64,000 nt of DNA from an uncultured bacterium. GTDB taxonomy: Bacteria > Bacillota > Clostridia > Lachnospirales > Lachnospiraceae. The DNA lies in NCBI GenBank assembly GCA_947063875.1, contig CAMSTY010000001.1, forward strand, positions 48,790-112,789, in the 5' to 3' direction. Positions within the stretch are counted from its first letter, which is position 1; each line of letters starts with the position of its first letter. Positions 46,574 through 56,239 of this stretch are shown piece after piece. A model generated the notes under the pieces. It saw only the letters and a program-made list of their open reading frames with translations, did not search any database and was not told the DNA's origin. The translations under genes were made by a program, and so were the position numbers.

Positions 46574-46616
46574 ATGCTTTGGCGTTTATCGGTGGGATGG
46601 ATGCCAAAGTATTTTT
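46574..46616 (+). terminator. Hairpin with T-run after the canonical FHA gene
   Basis: ATGCTTTGGC (46574-46583) pairs with GCCAAAGTAT (46603-46612; one G-T pair) and leads into ATTTTTG. It may end or attenuate the first half of the cluster. Confidence 0.6.
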
Positions 46617-46697
46617 GTTATAAAGAGCCTGGCAGAAAGTGTAGGCGTTGAAGTTTGCCGGATTGCAAGACAGCATGGGAAATGAGGAGGAGAGAGC

Positions 46698-47603
46698 ATG
46701 TTTTGCCCAAAATGTGGAAAGGAATTGAAGCCAGGAGCAAAATTCTGTAACGGATGCGGGGCATCTCTGGGAGAAACCCCGCAGGCTGCGTTGGACAACC
46801 GTTCCCAAAAGCCGAAGAAGGGGAAAGGCGCAGTGACGGCCCTGCTGCTGGTTCTGGCTGTGCTTCTTCTCTTAGGAGGAGGCGCAGTGGCGGCTTATAA
46901 ATTGAATCTGTTTGACAGCCTTTGGAACCCATCATCAGAGAAGATCCATGCGGACAAAGATAAAGACGACAAAGACATGGATGAGGATGACGAGACCGGC
47001 GAAAAAGAATCGGATGAGGATGACGAGACCGATGAAAGGGGTTCGGATGCGGCTGATGAAGGAGACAGCGGGGATGCTTTAGGCAAAGAAGGTGCAAAGG
47101 AAGCAAGGGATGAAAAGCATACAAAGATAAATGATTTGTCAGGGAAAGACGAGGCCGCAACGACATCCGGCTATCCGGCGCAGGCATCTGGCTATCCGGC
47201 AGAGACAGCGGCATCCGGCTATCCGGCAGAGACGACGGGGGCCGCACAGGCGTATTCTGATTTTACTGCGCCGGGAGTTGGCAGCGGAGCGGCCCCGGAG
47301 ACGGCGCCAGCGGCTGCCGCCGCTGGAAGCGACGGGAGTTATATGATTATGGACAGTTCGTCCCGCAGGTTGACAGCTTCCGATCTGTACGGTCTTTCCA
47401 AGGAGCAGTTAAAAATAGCCCGCAATGAGATTTACGCGCGGCATGGCAGGCTCTTTGACAGCGAGTCCCTTCAGTTTTATTTTAATTCCAAGTCCTGGTA
47501 CCACGGCACTATTGCACCATCCGCATTCAGTGAGGATCTGCTGAGCCAGGTGGAGAAGGACAATATCAAGCTGATAAAAGAAAGAGAGGCTTCTATGCCA
47601 TAG
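46698..47603 (+). CDS. Zinc-ribbon membrane protein with extracellular YARHG domain
   Basis: 301 residues. Ribbon CPKC...CNGC (about 3-20), one membrane helix (about 45-68), a long Asp/Glu- and Gly/Ser/Tyr/Pro-rich linker with repeated SGYPAQ/SGYPAE pieces (about 150-185), then a YARHG domain at the C-terminus (LSKEQLKIARNEIYARHG). YARHG is an extracellular module of unknown ligand linked to the wall. AATGAGGAGGAG precedes the ATG. Confidence 0.88.
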   Translation: MFCPKCGKELKPGAKFCNGCGASLGETPQAALDNRSQKPKKGKGAVTALLLVLAVLLLLGGGAVAAYKLNLFDSLWNPSSEKIHADKDKDDKDMDEDDETGEKESDEDDETDERGSDAADEGDSGDALGKEGAKEARDEKHTKINDLSGKDEAATTSGYPAQASGYPAETAASGYPAETTGAAQAYSDFTAPGVGSGAAPETAPAAAAAGSDGSYMIMDSSSRRLTASDLYGLSKEQLKIARNEIYARHGRLFDSESLQFYFNSKSWYHGTIAPSAFSEDLLSQVEKDNIKLIKEREASMP

Positions 47604-47638
47604 AGATATGGATGAAGATACATGAGGAGGAAAAGAGG

Positions 47639-49606
47639 ATGAAATGTTATAAGTGTGGTGCGGAGATGATTGAGGGAGCCTTGTTCTGCGGGAATTGCGG
47701 CGCAAAGATGGAAGATGCTCCTCAAACACCGGAACCGGCCGCGGCTGAACCGGAAAAGGAAAAAGCAGAGCCGTCAGTACCAGAAACGCCATTGGTATCG
47801 GAAACACCGGCAGCAGGGCAGGAAGCCATTTTCTGCCCGAATTGCGGCAAAAGGCTGACGGCGGAAGACGTGTTTTGTGACGAGTGCGGATATCAGCTGT
47901 CCGGGGCGGGAGCCGGCGACTCACCGGAGAAGAAGAAAAATAAGCTGCTGATTCCCGCTGTGGTGGCAGTAGCGGCGGTAGCGGTGATCGGCGTTGGGGC
48001 ATTTGCCTTATCACAGCTGGGCCGGGGCGGTTCCGGAGATGTATCAACGAAGGTGATTTATGCCAAGGACGATTCCCTGATGATGATTGACGTATCAAAG
48101 AAGAAATCGCAGCCGGTGGAATTGACAGACAGCTACGTAAAAGAGGACGATAACCGGTTTACCGGAATGGATTCCAGCAGTAAGTTTATCAGTGAAGACG
48201 GGAAGTATATCTGTTATGTGGAAGATATGGATGATGATTCCTATGACCTGTACCAGGCAAAGATGTCAAAGCCGACCGAGGGGACAAAAATAGAGTCCAA
48301 GGTGAATGACCATGAGATTCTGAAGGACAACTCGGTTATGTACAAGAAAAAGAGTACTTTGTATCGCTATACAGGAAAGGATTCCATAAAGTTTGACAAG
48401 GATGTGAGCAGATATTTCCTGGACAAGGATCAGAAATATGTATGCTGGGTCAGGTCAGACAAAGGCGAGAATACCTACTATCTGCAGGATATCGCGCAGA
48501 AGACAGATAAGGTCAAGCTGGAGGACGATGTGGATTCTTTCTACTATATGGAAGATTTTTCCCAGTTTTATGTGAAAAAAGATGATGACCTGTATGCGGT
48601 GAGCCGGACGGGCGAGAGGAATAAGGTTGCCAAGGATGTGATGGATGTGATTGCTTTTGACCGTAAGAGCGGCAGATTCCTCTATACAAAGGAGAATTCC
48701 CGGGAAGTTCCGTTTGCAGAATTTACTTATGACGATACCGGCAATATTTCAGAAAACAATGTGCAGCGTTTAAAGGACAGGGTTTATACTTTCGACTTCA
48801 AGGAATTGTATCTTTATGACGGGAAAGAGGAAACCTTGATCTCGGACAGTGTGACCAGCTACTTCTATTATTCCATGACAGATAAAGGCTATTATATCCT
48901 GTATCGGGAATGTCCGCTTGACGGGGATCAGGAGCCGAATATCGAGGTGGCCTGGTCGGCATTGGACAGTGGCTCCTGGGACTTTGTCACGGGAGAAACG
49001 CTTTTGGAAGAGTCGCACACGATGATCGCCGCAGACGGACAGATGCAGGAACTTTCGGAAGATATCCTGATTGCGGATACCAGATACAACGCAGATTCCG
49101 GGAAGCTTTATCTCTATTCCGTAGATGAGGATGGAGAGGATGGCGTCATTTATGTGACTTCTACCAAAGGATCGGATGTCGGATTGCTTGAGGAGTATGA
49201 TGATGCGGAGGATGCCAGTCTTTTGACTGCCACTGAGGATGGACTGTATTATCTGAAGGATTACGAGAATGGTGGCGGGGATCTGTATTTTAACGGAGAG
49301 GAAATCCTCTCGGACGTAGCGTCGGTTACGAAAATCGGGGACAGCAAGAAGATGGCTGTTCGTGCGGACTGGGATTATGACGACAGCAGTTACACGATGA
49401 GCATGTGGGACGGGAAAAAGAATGTTCAGATCGCAGAAGACGTCAATATGGCTGAATGTGCGGAGGATGGGACGGCAGTGTTCCTGGTGGATTACAATTA
49501 CAAACGCAGCGAAGGCGATCTGATGTATTTTAACGGAAAAGAAGTGCGTACGCTGGATCAGGATGTGTCCGGCTTCCTTAAGAGAGACGGCAGCGAAGGC
49601 GTATAA
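47639..49606 (+). CDS. Double-zinc-ribbon membrane protein with extracellular propeller-like domain
   Basis: 655 residues. Two ribbons (CYKC...CGNC near 3-20; CPNC...CDEC near 71-88), a membrane helix (about 104-124), and a 520-residue extracellular region rich in Asp and Tyr with repeated blade-like pieces (for example DKDQKYVCWVRSDKGENTYY, DGLYYLKDYENGGGDLYF). This pattern suggests a beta-propeller, but no named family is certain. ATG 47639 has AGGAGG upstream; an upstream start at 47612 adds a short poorly conserved leader. Confidence 0.8.
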   Translation: MKCYKCGAEMIEGALFCGNCGAKMEDAPQTPEPAAAEPEKEKAEPSVPETPLVSETPAAGQEAIFCPNCGKRLTAEDVFCDECGYQLSGAGAGDSPEKKKNKLLIPAVVAVAAVAVIGVGAFALSQLGRGGSGDVSTKVIYAKDDSLMMIDVSKKKSQPVELTDSYVKEDDNRFTGMDSSSKFISEDGKYICYVEDMDDDSYDLYQAKMSKPTEGTKIESKVNDHEILKDNSVMYKKKSTLYRYTGKDSIKFDKDVSRYFLDKDQKYVCWVRSDKGENTYYLQDIAQKTDKVKLEDDVDSFYYMEDFSQFYVKKDDDLYAVSRTGERNKVAKDVMDVIAFDRKSGRFLYTKENSREVPFAEFTYDDTGNISENNVQRLKDRVYTFDFKELYLYDGKEETLISDSVTSYFYYSMTDKGYYILYRECPLDGDQEPNIEVAWSALDSGSWDFVTGETLLEESHTMIAADGQMQELSEDILIADTRYNADSGKLYLYSVDEDGEDGVIYVTSTKGSDVGLLEEYDDAEDASLLTATEDGLYYLKDYENGGGDLYFNGEEILSDVASVTKIGDSKKMAVRADWDYDDSSYTMSMWDGKKNVQIAEDVNMAECAEDGTAVFLVDYNYKRSEGDLMYFNGKEVRTLDQDVSGFLKRDGSEGV

Positions 49607-49636
49607 GATGAAATACAGGCAAAGGAGAACGGGATC

Positions 49637-50071
49637 ATGGCATTGGATTTGAAACAGGGAATATCAAAACAGATCACAAAAATCAACATGAAAACCTCTA
49701 CGTTTCTGGAGGAAAATAAGATAAAGACTTATATTGCCACATTGGAGACCGATATTCATGACTTGAAAATGAAGGCAGGAGAGACCGGATATGCCATGTG
49801 GTCGGCAGGTAAGTTCGATGTGGCGCAGATTGAATCCTTTTACCGGGAAATTGCGGTCAAACAGCGTCAGATTCAGGAACAGGAACAGCAGATGCGGGAA
49901 TTGATTATGAAAAACCAGCAGGTTCTCGGGCAGAATTCTGCAGAAGCGGCGCCACCGCCTGTAACTCCGGCGGCTGCGCCGGCAGGAAACGCTGTTTTCT
50001 GTCCAAAGTGCGGGGAGGCTTGTGCGCCTACGGTTAATTTTTGTAAGCGGTGCGGCAATAAGCTGCGATAA
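49637..50071 (+). CDS. Coiled-coil protein with C-terminal zinc ribbon
   Basis: 144 residues. A long helical N-terminal part (about 1-95) with heptad-like spacing, an Ala/Pro linker, and a C-terminal ribbon CPKC...CKRC (about 122-141). It is the only member here with the ribbon at the C-terminus and no membrane helix, so it could bridge ribbons of the membrane proteins. Function unknown. Confidence 0.8.
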   Translation: MALDLKQGISKQITKINMKTSTFLEENKIKTYIATLETDIHDLKMKAGETGYAMWSAGKFDVAQIESFYREIAVKQRQIQEQEQQMRELIMKNQQVLGQNSAEAAPPPVTPAAAPAGNAVFCPKCGEACAPTVNFCKRCGNKLR

Positions 50072-50094
50072 CGCAGAGAGGGAGGAAGAAATTT

Positions 50095-51090
50095 ATGTTT
50101 TGTCCCAAATGCGGAACACAGCTAAAGGATGGCGCAAAGTTTTGTAATAAATGCGGGGCGCAGCTGCAGGCAGCGCCTCAGCCGTCATCCAGGCAGCAGG
50201 CATACAATCAGCAGAGCGCAGCCATGCAGCCGCCGGTGAAGAAAAAGAAGACCCTGTGGGTGGTATTGATTTTACTGATCTTGCTGCTGGCGGCGGCAGG
50301 CGGCGCTTTTGCCGCCTATCGGCTGGGGATGTTTGACCAGTTCCTGCCGTCTTCGTCCCAGGAAAGGAACAGCAGTAATAGAAGTAGGAACAAAGAAGAC
50401 GACGAGGACGATAAGGACAGTAAAAAGAAGAGTATTGACGACGAGGACGACGAGGAAGAGACCGGTAAAAGCGAGGAAGAGGAGGACGGCGAGGACAGTG
50501 GGGATAAGATAAATGAAGAAAGCGCTGCCCACCCGCCGGCAATTGCGGATACAAGCGCCGCTGCCGAGACGGCAGCCGAGACATCGGCTGCCATACTTCC
50601 GCTGACTGCCACGGCCAAATACGCCAATCAGGTCAACTTTTCCGGATTGTCGAAGGCCGGATACGTGCGCGACACGGCATATGGTTCTTCCAACGTGGTG
50701 CAAAAGGGAAATACCATTGACAACTCTGCCTGGAGTGCATTTGACGGAGACAGGATTACCAGCTGGCAGGAAGGCAGGGAAGGGGACGGGATCGGAGAGT
50801 TTATCGGTATCGGCCTGGACCGCACTTATCAGGTTAAAGTGATCACTGTTTGGCTGGGCAATCACCGCACTGCCGAACTGTACACCAAAAACAACGTCCC
50901 CAGGACCTTGACATTCCAGATTGGCGGACAGGATTTTCAGGCTACCTTCCCAAATGAAATGCAGGAATTTGCCCTGGAGTTTTCCCAGCCGGTTGAGGCA
51001 TCCGACATTCGGATCACGGTCAATGATGTGTATAAAGGAACCGTGTATGCAGATGCTTCCATAGCAGAAGTAGAGGTGTACGGATATTAA
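50095..51090 (+). CDS. Zinc-ribbon membrane protein with discoidin-like extracellular domain
   Basis: 331 residues. Ribbon CPKC...CNKC (about 3-20), a membrane helix (about 52-76), a strongly acidic/Ser linker (about 85-150), then a beta-rich domain (about 180-331) with AFDGDRITSWQEG and an IAEVEVYGY end, which look like an F5/8 type C (discoidin) carbohydrate-binding fold. A glycan or wall ligand is probable. The next gene starts directly at the stop codon. Confidence 0.8.
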   Translation: MFCPKCGTQLKDGAKFCNKCGAQLQAAPQPSSRQQAYNQQSAAMQPPVKKKKTLWVVLILLILLLAAAGGAFAAYRLGMFDQFLPSSSQERNSSNRSRNKEDDEDDKDSKKKSIDDEDDEEETGKSEEEEDGEDSGDKINEESAAHPPAIADTSAAAETAAETSAAILPLTATAKYANQVNFSGLSKAGYVRDTAYGSSNVVQKGNTIDNSAWSAFDGDRITSWQEGREGDGIGEFIGIGLDRTYQVKVITVWLGNHRTAELYTKNNVPRTLTFQIGGQDFQATFPNEMQEFALEFSQPVEASDIRITVNDVYKGTVYADASIAEVEVYGY

Positions 51091-52110
51091 ATGCAGAATT
51101 CAGAGAAAAACAAAAGCAGAAAAAAGAAGGATTCCAGCCTGACCGTGATCCTGGCGGTGATCTGTGTGGCGGTTTCGGTGGCGGCGGGAATTGCCGTCGG
51201 GGCCCTGCTCCAGCAGAAGCAGGCGATTGTCAGGCTCACTGAGGAGAATGACGCCTTGAGACAGGGATTGGAAGAATTGCAGGAAGCGCTGGCAGAAGGG
51301 CAGGAACCCCGGGACGGCAGTGAAGGGGTTTCTTCGGAGGGAGAATCATTGCCGGAAGAAGAGGACGGACAGGAGGAAGCGGCAGAGACGGAGACAACCG
51401 AACCAGAGACAACTGAGCCGGAAGAGACCGCCTCCCCTTATCTTACCAGTTTGTCCGGACTGGAAGCAGGAACCGTATTGCCGAAAGAGCAGATCGATTT
51501 TTCTAATCTGGATGCCTACTTTATGGCCTGGGAAATCGAAGAAGGGGATAACCTTTACCAGCGGATAAACGGGAAATCCTACCGGAAAAACGATTATGTG
51601 CCGCTGGAATCCCTGCGCTACATTAAAATGCCTCATTATAATTTTGAGGGGCAGATTCAGGTAGGGGAGATGGTGGTAAGCAGAGATATCCTGGAAGACG
51701 TATTTGCGATTTTTAAGGAATTGTTTGAGGCGGAGTACCAGATTCAGTCCATGTACCTTGTGGACAATTATTGGACCGGAGACCCGGATACGACGGATTC
51801 GGCGTCCATCGATGTGAACAATACCTCGGCATTCTGTTTCCGGATGGCGACAGGCTCACAGAAGCTTTCCAATCATGCTTACGGAAAAGCCATTGATCTC
51901 AATCCGCAGCAGAATCCGTATGTATCTTATTCGAGCGGAAAAGCGAAGTGGTCGCATACGAATGCGAATGATTATATTGACCGTTCTACCGGACTTCCTC
52001 ATGTGATTACTCATGAAGACCTGGCTTATCAGGTGTTTACCAGACATGGCTTCCGGTGGGGCGGAGACTGGAACAATCCTAAAGATTATCAGCATTTTGA
52101 TAAAAACTAA
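51091..52110 (+). CDS. Membrane-anchored M15-family D-Ala-D-Ala carboxypeptidase-like
   Basis: 339 residues. Membrane helix (about 12-36), a short coiled coil and Glu/Thr-rich linker, then an M15 (VanY/LAS-type) domain: SNHAYGKAIDLN with His262 and Asp269, and the end WNNPKDYQHF with His335 as the third zinc ligand. It should cut peptidoglycan peptides outside the membrane. No ribbon of its own, but joined without a gap to a zinc-ribbon protein and followed by a terminator. Confidence 0.9.
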   Translation: MQNSEKNKSRKKKDSSLTVILAVICVAVSVAAGIAVGALLQQKQAIVRLTEENDALRQGLEELQEALAEGQEPRDGSEGVSSEGESLPEEEDGQEEAAETETTEPETTEPEETASPYLTSLSGLEAGTVLPKEQIDFSNLDAYFMAWEIEEGDNLYQRINGKSYRKNDYVPLESLRYIKMPHYNFEGQIQVGEMVVSRDILEDVFAIFKELFEAEYQIQSMYLVDNYWTGDPDTTDSASIDVNNTSAFCFRMATGSQKLSNHAYGKAIDLNPQQNPYVSYSSGKAKWSHTNANDYIDRSTGLPHVITHEDLAYQVFTRHGFRWGGDWNNPKDYQHFDKN

Positions 52111-52126
52111 ATGAAGAGCAGGAAAG

Positions 52127-52150
52127 GGCGTGCCTGGGCACGCCTTTTTT
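52127..52150 (+). terminator. Intrinsic terminator after the M15 gene
   Basis: GGCGTGCC (52127-52134) pairs with GGCACGCC (52137-52144) followed by six T residues. Confidence 0.85.
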
Positions 52151-52174
52151 AGAAGGCGGCAGGGGGGAGAAACT

Positions 52175-55100
52175 ATGTTTTGCAGAAATTGCGGAAGAGA
52201 ACTAAATGGAGAAACTTTTTGTCCGAATTGCGGAACACCGGCAGAAGCCTGGCAGGAGGAGCAGATTCTGCAAAATGAGCCGAAGAAGAAAAAGAGAAAG
52301 GGAATTTTCTTATTATGCCTGTTGGCAGTGATATTTTTGCTGGCGGATATCGGGTTGTTCTATGGTCTGTTCCAAAAGGGGAAGGAGCAGCCACAGGAAG
52401 AAGCGGTTCTGGAAGAGACTGATTTTGTGGAGGAAAGGACAACCGTGCAGGAAGGGGTGGAGATGACGACATCCTTTGCGCGGATGCCGCTGTCCTACTG
52501 GAAGGCTACGCCGATGAAGGTAGTTCTGACTAATATCAGTGCAGGAAAGATCGAGAAATTTACCGGAACCTGGCAATGTAATGAATATGTGCGTGTCAAG
52601 GGAGAACCCGTGATTGAGATAGACAGGCTGGGGCCGGGAGAGTCGGCGGAATTTGTGGTGGAGGTTATTCAGAAAATTCCGGTTGCCGTTCTTGTGATAC
52701 TGTTTGTGCTGTTTCTTTTGCTTTTGCTGTCAACACTGGTAATCGGCATCATCAGAAAGAAGAAACGGATACGGGCGATGATGGCGGCAGTGCTGGCAGT
52801 TTCCCTTGTTTTTACGTCCCAGAATCTGTCCGTACTGGCGGCAAACTCCTCGGTTGTAGTGGACGGCAGTTCTTATAAGGCAGTTTATGAATTGCAGGAA
52901 AAGCGGGAAGGAGAATTTTCCCGCACATTTACCAGCCACAGGGTCGAACTGAAGGTTATTCTTGACTCAAAATTTACCTATGACAATGTTCTGGCTGTAA
53001 AAGCGGAGGCAGAGGGGGATGGAATCCGGCTGCGGTGGGACCCGGTGGAAGATGCAAAGGCTTATCGGATTCTTTTATGTGATAAGGATGGGAGCAGCCG
53101 GACCTGGAAACGTCTGGATGAGGATGAAACGGAAGCCATTCTGACATGTGAACCAGGGGAACTCTGCGTATGTCAGGTTGCCGCAGAAATGAAGGGCGAC
53201 AAGCTGTTCTTGTCGGAGAGAATGAATCTGGCTGTCGGGGAGAACGGGAAAACATTTATCGATTCGGACGGGGACATGCTTTCTGATGAGTTTGAGGCGG
53301 CATTCGGGACAGCAACCTACCTGGCGGATACCGACGGGGATGGCCTCAGCGACATGGATGAAATCACGATCACCATGACGGACCCGCTGAAAGCAGATAC
53401 GGATGGGAACGGAACTTCGGATGGCGAGGAAGATCCGGACGGGGACGGTCTGAATAATCTGGAGGAGATTCGATACGGAAGTCAGCCGCACCTGGCGGAT
53501 TCCGATATGGACGGGCTTTTCGATGGTGTGGAAGTTGCGGAGGCAGGTTCCAGTCCTATCCTGGCGGATACGGATGAGGATGGCCTGGATGATGCGACGG
53601 AATATCGTTTAGGAACGGACCCTAGAAAAAGTGATACCAATGATAACGGAATCGGAGATGCGGATGAGATATATACGGCGGAGATTAGCAGCGACCAGAC
53701 CGACACGGTTCTGACGCTTGAGGCAGCTGGCTCGGTGATTGCGGATGCCAGGGTCATCAACCAGACAGAAAACGTATCTTTTGCCAATTTGGAATATGTA
53801 GCATCGGACATCGTGGATATTCATGTGGATGGGGAGTTTGCATCGGCAACCATCAGCATCCCATATAAGGAGTCTTTTGCAGGAAAGGAAGATGGCCTTG
53901 CTGTCTGCTATTATAATCCGGACACCTCTGGTTTTGAAGTTCTGGAAGGGCAGACGGTAGATAAAGAGAAGGGAATCGTCCTGGCAAATACCACGCATTT
54001 TTCCACTTTTGTGCTGCTTTATGTTCCTAACTGGCACGCCCAGTTTGAAGATCCCTTTGCCCCGGACCGGGCGGTCCAGACGCCGGTGGACGTGGAATTG
54101 GTCATTGACGAATCCAGCAGTATGGAGGATAACAGCAAAGGCACAACCAATGATCCCGACCGCTGGCGAGTCACGGCATCCAAATCCTTTGTTGATGCGT
54201 TGATTTCCGGGGACCGTGTAGGAGTAATTGGTTTCAGCGAGAACATCTCCATAAAATCGACGCTGACGGATGATTTGATGAGAGCCAGATCTTCGATCGA
54301 TTCGATTGTAGGAAATGCGGGAGGCACGGCATTGTATGCCGGTTTGGAAGGGGCTTTGAATGAGTTGGAGGAGGCGGCGGCTCAGGAAAGGGCGATTTAT
54401 CCGGAGGCGGAGGAAAGGCTGCGTCTGCCATTTATCATAGCCCTGACAGACGGAGAAGACAGCTCTTCTGATGGGAACCGTTACGATGAAGTCGTGAGAC
54501 GGGCCAAAGAGTTGGAAGCGCCAATCTTTACGATCGCCCTTGGCTCGGATATAAATTCGGGAAGGCTTAACTGGCTGGCCTCCCAGACCGGCGGTGATTA
54601 TTTCCATATCAGAAGTGCAAGCGATTTGCCGCAGGCGTTTGACAGGATTGTCAATAATGCCGTATATGGGGAGGATACGGACGGGGATGGCCTGGCAGAT
54701 AAGGTCGAGGAATATGGCTTGCGGGATGGCCTGGGCAAAAAATATTTTACAGATCCCAACAATCCAGACAGCGACGATGACGGAATCAGTGACGGCGACG
54801 AGGCCGGGAATATCTTTAAGGCGGATGCGCAGAACCTGTATATACAGTATTATATCATGCTCAGTGATCCCACAAAGGAGGATACGGACGGGGATGGCCT
54901 GGATGACAAACAGGAATTGGAACTGGGAACAAAACCCTGGTGCAGCGACAGTGACGGAGATGGCCTGAGTGACAATCTGGAAGTTTTGGCAGGATTTGAT
55001 CCGTTGTCGGATAACTCGGATGGCGACCGCTATTCGGATTATGAGGAGTATTACGATGCGGCATATGAGACGGGCATTTATCAGGCTTATTTGGATGCCC

Positions 55101-56239
55101 AGGACGGAACCTTTGAAAAAATCGTGTTCCGGATGCTGGATATGGCCCTGGATCGGGACCCCTTTGACTATGACAATACGCTGCCGGAAAATCTCTCGGC
55201 TGTCCTTTTGGGAATTCTTCTGGGAGATTTTGGGGAAAGCTTTGTGGAATGGGAGATGCTGCCGGAAAACTATGTGGATTGTTTGTGCTATATTGTGGGA
55301 AATATTGCAGGAAATTTTGTTCCGTTCGTATCGGTGATTACGGATGTGAGAGATATGATTGCCAATCTGATCAACGGCGACTATGCGGCAATGGTTTTTA
55401 ATGCCATTGGGGCGATTCCGGTTCTGGGAGATGCCGCCGCAGGTGCCGCGGATCTGGTAAAGACATTGGCCTCTCACATGGATGATACGGCAAAGCTGAC
55501 CAAAATCCTGGTTTTTGTAGCTGATTGTTTCCAGAAGGTTTCCGTACAGCTGATGAAAATATCGGATGGAATCGAAGCGTTTAAAAAAATGATCTCGGAA
55601 GGAATCCGCAGAAAGGCCAATAAGATGGCCGGGCGGGTGACGGAACTGACGGGAAGCTTTATCAAGACAACCGGAGACTATGAGGCTGCTGCTTGTGCAA
55701 ATGACCTTTTGGACCTGGGGACATCCAGACAGATCACCTTGAAAGTATCGGGGGAGACAACGAGCAGAGAAGCGGCAAAAGCAGTCCGCAGCAGTATGGG
55801 GAATGTACCAGGAGGAAAGCTGGCACAGACCGCTTCCGGCACGGCGTATGAGAAATTGCGTGTTTTGGATTTGCAGTGTGAAAGCTATAAAAACGCCTCT
55901 GCTATTGAAAGCACGTTGCGAAGAAACCTTCAGGAAGTAGCCGATTTTTCCGGAAATGGAAAGATTTCCGGGGAGTTTCAGACGCGGATTCTGGACGTGG
56001 CGCTGCCGGATACCATGATTTCTCATGAAGCCAGACAGGCATTGATGAATATAAAGCAGGAAGCGGCGGATATGGGAGTCAGTTTGTTTTATCATACTTA
56101 TGATCTGCAGGGGACTGGCGAGGCAGTGACGATCAAACTTCTGAAAGAGACGGCGAAGGCGGCAGCAGGGGAAGCCATGGATCAGATGACGGAGGATAAG
56201 GATGAGGAATCCAAAGATCAGGAGAGACAGGAAGAATAA
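52175..56239 (+). CDS. Giant zinc-ribbon/calcium-repeat/VWA surface protein
   Basis: 1354 residues. Ribbon Cys3-Cys6...Cys16-Cys19; membrane helix (about 43-66); a small extracellular domain; second helix (about 169-192); basic KKKRIR; a third hydrophobic stretch (about 201-222) that looks like a signal peptide; FN3-like domain (about 276-345); six or so DxDxDG calcium motifs (about 363-508); a beta region; VWA domain (about 637-840) with MIDAS DESSS (Asp645, Ser647, Ser649) and LTDGEDSS; five more calcium motifs; and a C-terminal region of about 390 residues with a small-residue hydrophobic stretch (IPVLGDAAAG). VWA and calcium repeats point to metal-dependent binding. ATG 52175 has GGGGGAG upstream. 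Confidence 0.88.
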   Translation: MFCRNCGRELNGETFCPNCGTPAEAWQEEQILQNEPKKKKRKGIFLLCLLAVIFLLADIGLFYGLFQKGKEQPQEEAVLEETDFVEERTTVQEGVEMTTSFARMPLSYWKATPMKVVLTNISAGKIEKFTGTWQCNEYVRVKGEPVIEIDRLGPGESAEFVVEVIQKIPVAVLVILFVLFLLLLLSTLVIGIIRKKKRIRAMMAAVLAVSLVFTSQNLSVLAANSSVVVDGSSYKAVYELQEKREGEFSRTFTSHRVELKVILDSKFTYDNVLAVKAEAEGDGIRLRWDPVEDAKAYRILLCDKDGSSRTWKRLDEDETEAILTCEPGELCVCQVAAEMKGDKLFLSERMNLAVGENGKTFIDSDGDMLSDEFEAAFGTATYLADTDGDGLSDMDEITITMTDPLKADTDGNGTSDGEEDPDGDGLNNLEEIRYGSQPHLADSDMDGLFDGVEVAEAGSSPILADTDEDGLDDATEYRLGTDPRKSDTNDNGIGDADEIYTAEISSDQTDTVLTLEAAGSVIADARVINQTENVSFANLEYVASDIVDIHVDGEFASATISIPYKESFAGKEDGLAVCYYNPDTSGFEVLEGQTVDKEKGIVLANTTHFSTFVLLYVPNWHAQFEDPFAPDRAVQTPVDVELVIDESSSMEDNSKGTTNDPDRWRVTASKSFVDALISGDRVGVIGFSENISIKSTLTDDLMRARSSIDSIVGNAGGTALYAGLEGALNELEEAAAQERAIYPEAEERLRLPFIIALTDGEDSSSDGNRYDEVVRRAKELEAPIFTIALGSDINSGRLNWLASQTGGDYFHIRSASDLPQAFDRIVNNAVYGEDTDGDGLADKVEEYGLRDGLGKKYFTDPNNPDSDDDGISDGDEAGNIFKADAQNLYIQYYIMLSDPTKEDTDGDGLDDKQELELGTKPWCSDSDGDGLSDNLEVLAGFDPLSDNSDGDRYSDYEEYYDAAYETGIYQAYLDAQDGTFEKIVFRMLDMALDRDPFDYDNTLPENLSAVLLGILLGDFGESFVEWEMLPENYVDCLCYIVGNIAGNFVPFVSVITDVRDMIANLINGDYAAMVFNAIGAIPVLGDAAAGAADLVKTLASHMDDTAKLTKILVFVADCFQKVSVQLMKISDGIEAFKKMISEGIRRKANKMAGRVTELTGSFIKTTGDYEAAACANDLLDLGTSRQITLKVSGETTSREAAKAVRSSMGNVPGGKLAQTASGTAYEKLRVLDLQCESYKNASAIESTLRRNLQEVADFSGNGKISGEFQTRILDVALPDTMISHEARQALMNIKQEAADMGVSLFYHTYDLQGTGEAVTIKLLKETAKAAAGEAMDQMTEDKDEESKDQERQEE

